DNA from: Alphaproteobacteria bacterium
Lineage (GTDB): Bacteria; Pseudomonadota; Alphaproteobacteria; Rhizobiales; Beijerinckiaceae
Direction of reading: 5' to 3'
Assembly (NCBI GenBank): GCA_009921785.1
Contig: RFXE01000030.1
Location: forward strand, 1-12,343
DNA: 12,343 bases
Every line of letters begins with the position of its first letter. Within the stretch, counting starts at the first letter, position 1. Under the pieces are notes generated by a model that was not told where the DNA came from, did not search any database, and was given only the letters and a program-made list of their open reading frames with translations. The position numbers were made by a program, and so were the translations under genes. Below, piece by piece: positions 6,160 through 12,343 of the stretch.

Positions 6160-6380
6160 CATCTGATCTCGTCAAACATTCGGTGACGATTGCCGGTCAC
6201 CGCACAAGCATTTCGCTCGAGCCAGAATTCTGGACATCGTTGCGTGACATCGCGGCAAGAAACGGCCGCAGCCTTGGCGCTGAAATCGCTGCTATCGATG
6301 CGGCGCGCGGTACGCGCAATCTGTCGTCAGCCATTCGGGTGGCCATATTAAACGACGCGCAGAACAACAAAAAGACTTAA
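6156..6380 (+). CDS. Ribbon-helix-helix domain protein (RHH_4-like)
   Basis: A 74-residue protein that is nearly all one domain: a strand segment (KHSVTIAGHRTSISLEPEFW), then two helices (TSLRDIAARNG and LGAEIAAIDAARG) and the conserved NLSSAIRVAIL end. This matches the alphaproteobacterial RHH_4 family. Such proteins resemble small MetJ/Arc-type DNA-binding dimers, so a regulatory role is likely, but its target is not known. It may regulate its own operon, though no operator is evident. The ATG overlaps the stop of the DUF4169-like gene. Its TAA stop shares the palindrome TTAA (6377-6380) with the stop of the convergent AsmA gene. Confidence 0.85.
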   Translation: MTSDLVKHSVTIAGHRTSISLEPEFWTSLRDIAARNGRSLGAEIAAIDAARGTRNLSSAIRVAILNDAQNNKKT

Positions 6381-9300
6381 GGCGTCGACGGAGCGGATGG
6401 CGTTTGATCCGAATTGGGTTGCTGCGTCGTTTCTAATGATTTTTTCTGCGCCTCTTCTTCTTTGGCTTTGAGCTCGTCAAGAATACGCTTCGTCTCAGCC
6501 TCTTCTTGCGCTTTGCGGGCTTCTTCAGCCAAGCGCGCGTCTTCGGCTTCACGCCGCGCGCGGTCAACAAGCTCTCGTTCCACTTTCAAACGCCGCGCAA
6601 AGAAGGCGCGCTCGCGTAAATCAGATTCTTGCGCTTCGATCCGCGCCAATTCACGCGCCACCGCGCGAGTTGTTAAAATATTAGTGAGATTGGTAACATC
6701 AACATCACGCGCTAATCCGCTTGTTGTCTGTCCTTTCAGAGTTAAAATCGCTTGTGGTGACGGTGCCGTCCAGTCTCTTGGCACATCCTTTGTATCAATA
6801 ACAATGCGGCCATCAATTTTCAGTGCACGGAGATCAAGCGCGAGGTTGCCTTGCAAGCTATTATTGCCCTGATGCGTATCAAGCGGACCAAAACGAATAA
6901 TGCCGGATGATCCCGTTAAAGGCGCGGATAGTTCTTTCAATTGCAAAGCGCCCCTCGTCAAACCGGTTGTCACCATATCCGTCACACGTTTGAGTTCAGG
7001 CGGATCACGCTCACCATCAAGCGCGCGCGTGGTTGCGGCAAGCGCATCAATATCGAAGGCCGGTACAGTGAGACCAGAGATTTTCATCTGCCCGCCACCT
7101 GAGAATGAGGCTGCAAAAGCCGAAAGACTTTCGCCCGAGCCGCCGCCGTCAAATTGAATATCCGCACTGCCGCCCAAACCGGCGCGTGGGAACAGATCAG
7201 AAAGGGCGACACCCTTCACAGCGATCTTGCCAAGATAAGAGCCAAGGCTTCCCTGTCGCCGCAGCGTGAATGATCCCGAAAACGGCACATCAAACATACG
7301 CCCTTCAACCGATCTGAATTCTAATGCTTCAGGCTGCCAGAGTAGTTGTGTTTTGACGCTTGAAAGTTTTGTACCCCACCCCGTATCAAGACGATCAACT
7401 TGCAAACCTATAGCAACATCAATGGGCGGAGGACCGACTTCAGAGAAACGCGTTGACGACCAAATTGATCCTGTAACCGGATCAGCAAGGGGGCCTGTCA
7501 TCACAGACGTGAGAGCGCCAAAATTCACCCCGTCGATTTTTATATCGCCCTCAAGCCGCGCCGCATTGGGCTTATACGTCAATGCGCCTTTGATCTTCTG
7601 ACCAAAAGCGGTCGCCTCAAGCGCGTTCAATGAAATGAGATCCGTTGGCGTATCAAGCGTTGCAGTTCCTGCGAAGGGAATCTTGATCGACGCGTCCGGA
7701 AGCGGCACGCCAAGTGATGTCAAAAGTGGCGCGGCATCAATAGTTTCGATTTTAATCGGCCCTGTCACACGCGCTGTGTCAGCAGCAATCGCAAAAGCGC
7801 CACTACCATTCACACCAGCTAGTGTGCCTGCCATTGTGACAGTCGTACCCGCTTTATGATCACCTTTTGCTTGTAAATCGATACGGGCACCGCCCGACAT
7901 CGGAACAGGCATCACGGTCGCACCGGCCTGTCTCAAAAGACTTGCCGCATCAGGCGACTGAAGTTTTGCGCCAATATCAAATGATAGGCCTGCATCATCA
8001 AAGCCGATGCGCCCATTGCCATTAAAGCTCGTTGTGGCTGCCGTTCCATCAAAAGCGAGACGAATTGCCTGCGCGGCACTCGTCACACGTTCTGCGCTCA
8101 CTGTCATATGCATAGGGCTGATGGAACGTGCGCGTTCCGTAATCAAAGTCGTCACACGGCTCGGAAATAATTTGCCGAACAAAATCGAAAGCGGCGCCAT
8201 ATCCGGTGCATCAACGGCGGCTTCAACCTTCTCACCCGCAGCTGTCAAACGCCCACTGGCTTTGACATTTGCTCCGCCAAGATCAGCGATGTCGAGCGTA
8301 TCAATCACAAGGCCTTCATCAGAGGCACGCGCTTTCATTTGCACGCGACCAGCATGTGCGTCTTTAACTCTTGCTGTGCGCACATTGCGGGCATCAATCA
8401 AAATAGACGCATCAATCGCACCCAATCGCGCCGCCATCATTGGAAAATCGGGAAGCTGATCGATATCAAAACCATCCGAAGCCAATTGCGCATCAAGCCG
8501 TGCACGTGCGCCATCTTCGGCCATCGCATAGCGAACAAGTCCGGTGATGTTTGATTTATCGAGCCGCACTTTCAAATTGCTGGCACCAATCAAACTCGAT
8601 GACAAGGCAATGTCACCTTCAAGCGCAATATCGCGCGCCTCCCCAAAACGGGTTGAACGACCCGATGTTTCTCCATCAACCCAGGCACCAAAGCGCGGGA
8701 AATCTTTCGCCGTAAAGTTAGCACGCCCAAAAAACGCGCCGCCTTCTGACAGGCCAATATCGCCCTTAGCCACAAGACGTGCGCCGCCCGGCAAATCCGC
8801 TTCACCTTGCTTGAGTTTAACGCCTTCACCATCAAGATGCGTATCGAGTCTTAAATTTTTGATCGTATCACCACCGGCCAAAACGCTTTCAACAGATAGT
8901 GTCACATCAACCGGCAGAGACGGCGTCAAATCCTGATCAGACGCGAGCAAGATGCCGCGCCATGCCGACAACACATCAAGCAAGGGCGGAAAATTTCGAC
9001 CTTCAACAGGAAGCGTGCGATCTAAATCGATTTGCCGCGCATCGAGCAGCAGAGTCATGCCGCCATCGCGCCCGAGTTTTCCATTACCCGAACCAGTAAG
9101 TTTGAAACCGCTTTCATCACCGCCCGCTTGAATCTCGGCGGATGAAATATCAAAGCCACGACCGGCAAGCCGAATTGACGATGTCAGCGAAACAGGTCTC
9201 ACGCCAATATCATTGTCTTCAGGCCAAGCCATATCGCCTTCAAGACGCAATTTACCATCAAAGCCTGAGTCACCGCGTGTTGAGACAATGCCATCGAGTT

Positions 9301-10030
9301 CAGCGCGAAAGCCGCCGCCTTTTCGTTCAATGCCCGCTCGCGCACGAAGGAGCCCCGCTTCATCAAGCGCGCCCGTTGAAAGGCGCACCGTCACAGGACG
9401 GCCATGCCATTGTCCCGGTCCTTCAACATGCCAAGGGCCTGACAAAGCCGCCGCTTCCACATCAAGATCAAGTTTTGAGAGACGAACAGGCGGCGCGTCG
9501 GATGTCGGCGCAAAAGACAATTCGCCATTTCGCAAAGCGAGCGTTTCAATCCGTACTGTCCATGACGAGGATTGATCGCCCTCGGCCGAAAGCGCGGGAA
9601 ATTTCGGAAGGCGCCCATCAGAGAGAATAGCAAGAGAAACGACCGGATGTTCGACCGTGGCTTCCATCACATGGATCTCGCCCTTCAAGAGCGGCATCGT
9701 GCCAATATCGAGCGCCACGCGATCAGCCTTCACCTCGATGCCAGCGGCTTTGCTTCCAACGGCAACATCTTCAAGCTTCACAACGGGAAAGGGCAAGAAG
9801 CGCACCGAGATCGCACCGCCCACCGCAATGCGGGTGCCTGCCGCGCGGGAGAGCGTCTCTTCGACAAAAGCGCGGCGCTCATTGAAATCGACAAATAGCG
9901 GCGCAACCAGCGCCATAAACAGCACGCCGATCACCAAAATCGCCAGTCCGGTCAAAAACTCGCGCAAACTACGCCCATCCGGTTCGATTTTCGGTCCGAA
10001 ACCGCTCGGCCGATGCGGTGCACCATACAA
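6377..10030 (-). CDS. Large AsmA-family envelope protein
   Basis: AsmA-like proteins are anchored in the inner membrane, extend as long beta-rich grooves across the periplasm and are linked to outer-membrane lipid homeostasis; this exact member's role is unknown. The protein has 1217 residues. A cytoplasmic N-terminus of about 25 residues precedes one transmembrane helix (about 26-47), then the typical APLFVDFNERRAFVEETLSRAAGTRIAVGG opening of AsmA, here VAPLFVDFN at about 42-50. Repeated amphipathic strand segments fill the middle. An AsmA-like C-terminal region covers about residues 850-1120 (GLQVDRLD, then ASFSGGGQMKISG). From about 1123 to 1200 it becomes a strongly charged Glu/Arg/Lys coiled coil, with a Pro/Ser/Thr tail. 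The frame is closed upstream by a TGA about 30 bases before the first possible start, a TTG at 10030; no ATG or GTG in frame precedes the membrane helix, so TTG is the likely start. It converges on the RHH gene with a 4-base overlap. Confidence 0.9.
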   Translation of the reverse strand: MYGAPHRPSGFGPKIEPDGRSLREFLTGLAILVIGVLFMALVAPLFVDFNERRAFVEETLSRAAGTRIAVGGAISVRFLPFPVVKLEDVAVGSKAAGIEVKADRVALDIGTMPLLKGEIHVMEATVEHPVVSLAILSDGRLPKFPALSAEGDQSSSWTVRIETLALRNGELSFAPTSDAPPVRLSKLDLDVEAAALSGPWHVEGPGQWHGRPVTVRLSTGALDEAGLLRARAGIERKGGGFRAELDGIVSTRGDSGFDGKLRLEGDMAWPEDNDIGVRPVSLTSSIRLAGRGFDISSAEIQAGGDESGFKLTGSGNGKLGRDGGMTLLLDARQIDLDRTLPVEGRNFPPLLDVLSAWRGILLASDQDLTPSLPVDVTLSVESVLAGGDTIKNLRLDTHLDGEGVKLKQGEADLPGGARLVAKGDIGLSEGGAFFGRANFTAKDFPRFGAWVDGETSGRSTRFGEARDIALEGDIALSSSLIGASNLKVRLDKSNITGLVRYAMAEDGARARLDAQLASDGFDIDQLPDFPMMAARLGAIDASILIDARNVRTARVKDAHAGRVQMKARASDEGLVIDTLDIADLGGANVKASGRLTAAGEKVEAAVDAPDMAPLSILFGKLFPSRVTTLITERARSISPMHMTVSAERVTSAAQAIRLAFDGTAATTSFNGNGRIGFDDAGLSFDIGAKLQSPDAASLLRQAGATVMPVPMSGGARIDLQAKGDHKAGTTVTMAGTLAGVNGSGAFAIAADTARVTGPIKIETIDAAPLLTSLGVPLPDASIKIPFAGTATLDTPTDLISLNALEATAFGQKIKGALTYKPNAARLEGDIKIDGVNFGALTSVMTGPLADPVTGSIWSSTRFSEVGPPPIDVAIGLQVDRLDTGWGTKLSSVKTQLLWQPEALEFRSVEGRMFDVPFSGSFTLRRQGSLGSYLGKIAVKGVALSDLFPRAGLGGSADIQFDGGGSGESLSAFAASFSGGGQMKISGLTVPAFDIDALAATTRALDGERDPPELKRVTDMVTTGLTRGALQLKELSAPLTGSSGIIRFGPLDTHQGNNSLQGNLALDLRALKIDGRIVIDTKDVPRDWTAPSPQAILTLKGQTTSGLARDVDVTNLTNILTTRAVARELARIEAQESDLRERAFFARRLKVERELVDRARREAEDARLAEEARKAQEEAETKRILDELKAKEEEAQKKSLETTQQPNSDQTPSAPSTP

Positions 10031-10174
10031 GGGGAAAACGCCGCGCGCGACGGTTTTTCAAATTCGAGCGGCAAAAGAAAGGCGAGAGCGTTAAGAAATT
10101 TCACGCCTTGCCAGCCGCTTTACGATCCCGATAATGACCTCAATCGTCCTCTCGTGAGCGTCCATATAGGGTCC
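10031..10174. promoter_or_regulatory. Divergent AsmA / thioesterase intergenic region
   Basis: These 144 bases lie between two divergent genes. The plus-strand promoter is given separately. On the minus strand, upstream of the AsmA gene, I find no convincing -35/-10 pair and no clear ribosome-binding site before the TTG. Confidence 0.5.
10108..10135 (+). promoter_or_regulatory. Predicted sigma-70-type promoter for the thioesterase gene
   Basis: TTGCCA (10108-10113) and GATAAT (10130-10135) each match consensus at five of six positions, with a 16-base spacer. A start near 10142 would leave a leader of about 33 bases before the ATG at 10175. Confidence 0.55.
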
Positions 10175-10708
10175 ATGTCCGCCAAGCCAAAGATCAACCC
10201 ACTCTTTTTTGCGCCTTTCGTTTCCTCGGTGATGCGGCCGGAACCGGCATGGATCGACGAGAACGACCATCTCAACATGGCCTATTACCATGTCTTTTTC
10301 GACCGGACGCTTGAGGAAGCTTTTGATCTGCTCGGTCTAGATAAAGATTATTGTGCAAGTGGTCCCGGCACCGTGTTTGTGGCCGAGTCCCATGTCTCTT
10401 ATTGCCGCGAAATTCTGCGAGATATGCCTGTTCGCGTCACCGCCCAGCTTCTCGATTATGATGTGAAACGCATGCATCTCTCGCTCGAGATGCGCCATGC
10501 CAAGGATGGGTGGCTCGCGGCCGCTGCCGAATTTATGATGCTCCATATTTTGCGGCCGGATCGGAAAGTGGGGCCCTTCCCGCCTGATATTCTTGATGCC
10601 ATAGCGGTTATGAAATCCGCCCATGCCGCACTCCCCCGCCCCGACCATATTGGCCGTATAATCGCCATCCCTGATACGGGCCGTTCGGGGAAAGTCGGCC
10701 TTCATTAG
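10175..10708 (+). CDS. Hotdog-fold acyl-CoA thioesterase-like protein
   Basis: Members of this family hydrolyse acyl-CoA thioesters in the cytoplasm; the substrate cannot be told from sequence. The protein has 177 residues from the ATG at 10175. The characteristic active-site stretch is WIDENDHLNMAYY (residues 26-38), matching the W-x-D-x-N-x-H-x-N pattern of 4HBT-type thioesterases; Asp28, His32 and Asn34 are the key positions. The central strands (VFVAESHVSYCREI, then VRVTAQLLDYDVKRMHL) fit the hotdog fold. The frame stays open upstream to 10013, but that extension would cross the promoter and resembles no domain, so I chose MSAKPK. An AGGG lies only 3 bases before this ATG, a tight ribosome-binding site. 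The helicase gene follows after 87 bases. Confidence 0.85.
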   Translation: MSAKPKINPLFFAPFVSSVMRPEPAWIDENDHLNMAYYHVFFDRTLEEAFDLLGLDKDYCASGPGTVFVAESHVSYCREILRDMPVRVTAQLLDYDVKRMHLSLEMRHAKDGWLAAAAEFMMLHILRPDRKVGPFPPDILDAIAVMKSAHAALPRPDHIGRIIAIPDTGRSGKVGLH

Positions 10709-10714
10709 ATTACC

Positions 10715-10737
10715 CCCCGCGCATCGACATCGCGGGG
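10715..10737 (+). terminator. GC-rich stem-loop after the thioesterase stop
   Basis: CCCCGCG (10715-10721) and CGCGGGG (10731-10737) form a perfect 7-bp stem with loop CATCGACAT, starting 7 bases after the TAG. No T-run follows, so this is either a transcript-stabilising 3' hairpin or a terminator of non-canonical form. Confidence 0.35.
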
Positions 10738-10795
10738 CGGCTCGTTCATTCTCCGGCACTGATTCGCGATTTGTTCTTCGCTCACGAGGTTTCGA

Positions 10796-12343
10796 GTGGC
10801 CGACCCTTTTCCCTTTGATGACGAGCTGGCCTATCAGCCAAAAGCCGGAGGTCTTGCCGCGCGTGCTCAAACCGCCGCGCGGGGGAATGGCGCTTATCTC
10901 GAAGGATTGAATCCGGAACAGCGCCGCGCGGTGGAAGCGATCGAAGGTCCTGTGCTTGTTCTCGCGGGTGCTGGAACCGGTAAGACACGCGTTCTCACGA
11001 CACGCATCGCCCATATCATCGCCACCGGCGGTGCCTATCCCTCACAAATTCTCGCGGTGACCTTCACCAACAAAGCCGCGCGCGAAATGAAAGAACGTAT
11101 CGCGCATCTTGTCGGCGATGTTGCCGAAGGCATGCCATGGCTCGGTACGTTTCACGCGATTGGCACAAAAATTTTGCGTCGCCATGCCGAGCTTGTCGGT
11201 TTGAAATCCGATTTCACCATTCTCGATACGGATGATCAAATTCGTTTGATGCGGCAAGTCATCCGCGCCGAGGACATAGACGAGAAACGCTGGCCCGCCC
11301 GCGCGCTCTCCTCCTATATCGATGGTTGGAAAAATCGCGGCCTCACTCCCGACAAAGTCCCCTCTGGCGAAGCAGCGGCTTTTGCGAATGGTAAGGGATC
11401 AAAACTCTACGCTCTTTATCAAGAGCGTTTGAAACAATTAAATGCCGCTGATTTTGGTGATTTGCTGCTCGAAAATTTGCGCCTCTTCCGAGAACATCCT
11501 GATGTGCTCACGCAGTATCAAGAGCGCTTCAAATTCATGCTTGTTGACGAGTATCAAGATACGAACGTCGCGCAATATTTGTGGCTGCGCCTGCTCGCAC
11601 AAGGCCGCCGCAATGTCTGCTGCGTCGGCGATGATGATCAGTCGATCTATGGCTGGCGCGGTGCTGAAGTCGATAACATACTGCGCTTTGAGAAAGATTT
11701 TCCGGGCGCAGTCGTCATTCGCCTTGAACGCAATTATCGATCAACCGGTCATATTCTCCAGGCAGCTGGAAAGCTGATCGCGCATAATCAAGGTCGTCTC
11801 GGCAAAACCTTGTTCACCGATGATGAAGAAGGTGAAAAGCCGACTCTAACCGGCGCATGGGATTCGGAAGAAGAAGCCCGTCTCATCGGCGAAGAAATTG
11901 AAGCGTTGCAACACAAAGGCCATGCGCTCGCCGATATGGCTATTCTCGTGCGCATCTCGGCACAGATGCGCGAGATCGAAGATCGTTTTGTCACGCTCGG
12001 CCTGCCTTATCGCGTCATCGGCGGTCCGCGCTTTTATGAACGCGCTGAAATTCGCGATGCGATGGCCTATCTGCGCGTCGTCGCAAACCCCACGGATGAT
12101 CTCGCCTTTGAACGCATCGTCAACACACCGAAGCGCGGATTGGGTGACGCCACCATTGAACAAGTTCATCTCTACGCCCGCAAAAATGGTGTGGCGATGT
12201 TAGAGGCTGTACGACGTCTCATCGACACCGATGAGTTAAAGCCCCGCCCGCGCGGCACATTGCGTGAGCTTGCAAAAAGTTTCGAACGTTGGTCATCACT
12301 GATCGAGACGATGAAACATTCGGAACTCGCCGAACAGATCCTC
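10796..12343 (+). CDS. UvrD/PcrA-type superfamily 1 DNA helicase, C-terminus cut by window edge
   Basis: This is an ATP-driven 3'-to-5' DNA helicase of the UvrD/PcrA family, acting in excision and mismatch repair and in clearing replication obstacles. 516 codons are present; full proteins are much longer, so domain 2A with motifs V-VI and the C-terminus are missing. Motifs in order are the Q motif GLNPEQRRAV (37-46), Walker A AGAGTGKT (57-64), Ia TFTNKAAREMK, and motif Ib GTFHAIG. Walker B is DEYQDTN (from Asp251), motif III GDDDQSIYGWRGA (from 278) and motif IV LERNYRST (310-317). The GTG at 10796 is the start, with AGG at 10787-10789; no in-frame ATG lies between it and the Q motif. An N-terminal extension of about 35 residues precedes the Q motif. 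UvrD and PcrA cannot be separated from this part. Confidence 0.93.
   Translation, partial: MADPFPFDDELAYQPKAGGLAARAQTAARGNGAYLEGLNPEQRRAVEAIEGPVLVLAGAGTGKTRVLTTRIAHIIATGGAYPSQILAVTFTNKAAREMKERIAHLVGDVAEGMPWLGTFHAIGTKILRRHAELVGLKSDFTILDTDDQIRLMRQVIRAEDIDEKRWPARALSSYIDGWKNRGLTPDKVPSGEAAAFANGKGSKLYALYQERLKQLNAADFGDLLLENLRLFREHPDVLTQYQERFKFMLVDEYQDTNVAQYLWLRLLAQGRRNVCCVGDDDQSIYGWRGAEVDNILRFEKDFPGAVVIRLERNYRSTGHILQAAGKLIAHNQGRLGKTLFTDDEEGEKPTLTGAWDSEEEARLIGEEIEALQHKGHALADMAILVRISAQMREIEDRFVTLGLPYRVIGGPRFYERAEIRDAMAYLRVVANPTDDLAFERIVNTPKRGLGDATIEQVHLYARKNGVAMLEAVRRLIDTDELKPRPRGTLRELAKSFERWSSLIETMKHSELAEQIL

Noticed and set aside
9142..9630. 162-codon open frame on the plus strand
   Set aside because: It lies wholly inside the AsmA gene on the opposite strand, with His/Gln/Arg-rich composition and no domain. 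Several similar antisense frames between 6414 and 10094 were rejected for the same reason.
10013..10174. N-terminal extension of the thioesterase from an ATG at 10013
   Set aside because: The extra 54 residues cross the predicted promoter and fall in the divergent intergenic region. They look unlike a domain or signal peptide.
10337..11014. 225-codon open frame on the minus strand
   Set aside because: It is antisense to the thioesterase and helicase starts, both with strong motifs. Its protein has no recognisable domain and is biased in composition as expected for a shadow frame.
1..12343. CRISPR array, insertion sequence, tRNA or defence island
   Set aside because: No regularly spaced repeats, terminal inverted repeats, transposase, cloverleaf or defence-type protein was seen on either strand.

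Overview
The window looks like chromosomal core sequence of an alphaproteobacterium, most likely of the Rhizobiales (Hyphomicrobiales) type. The best single piece of evidence is a circularly permuted, two-piece tmRNA gene whose tag reads ANDNYAPVAVAA. Supporting evidence is an alpha-type SspB adaptor followed by a DUF4169-like and an RHH_4-like protein, and the order thyA-folA-hflK-hflC-Do protease. The taxonomic call is inference from gene families and gene order, not from a search.

Layout. Positions 1-4854 hold a minus-strand block, read right to left: thyA, folA, hflK, hflC and a periplasmic Do-family protease cut by the left edge. Several neighbours overlap by 4 bases (thyA/folA, hflK/hflC), as in a tightly packed operon. 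Positions 4855-5045 are a divergent regulatory region. Positions 5046-5380 are the permuted ssrA gene on the plus strand, followed at once by sspB (5418), a DUF4169-like small protein (5971) and a ribbon-helix-helix protein (6156). A very large AsmA-family envelope protein (10030-6377, minus strand) converges on this cluster and shares a TTAA stop overlap with it. Right of a divergent promoter region lie a hotdog-fold thioesterase (10175) and the first 516 codons of a UvrD/PcrA helicase (10796, cut by the right edge).

How they fit together. The left half is rich in protein quality control: HflK/HflC (regulators of the FtsH protease), a Do protease (periplasm), tmRNA (tags stalled nascent chains) and SspB (delivers tagged chains to ClpXP). 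Between them sits the dTMP/folate pair thyA-folA. The right half is envelope biogenesis (AsmA), acyl-CoA hydrolysis and DNA repair.

The clearest anomaly is thyA. It is split by a frameshift (apparent net loss of 5 bases, removing two residues of the GDFV segment), while both halves remain well conserved. Other points worth a look: a motif shared by the C-terminus of SspB and the N-terminus of the DUF4169-like protein; the very short ssrA-sspB gap; and a strong hairpin plus U-tract between hflC and the protease gene that points the wrong way for its neighbours. I found no mobile element, CRISPR array, tRNA or rRNA, and no clearly new multi-gene system.
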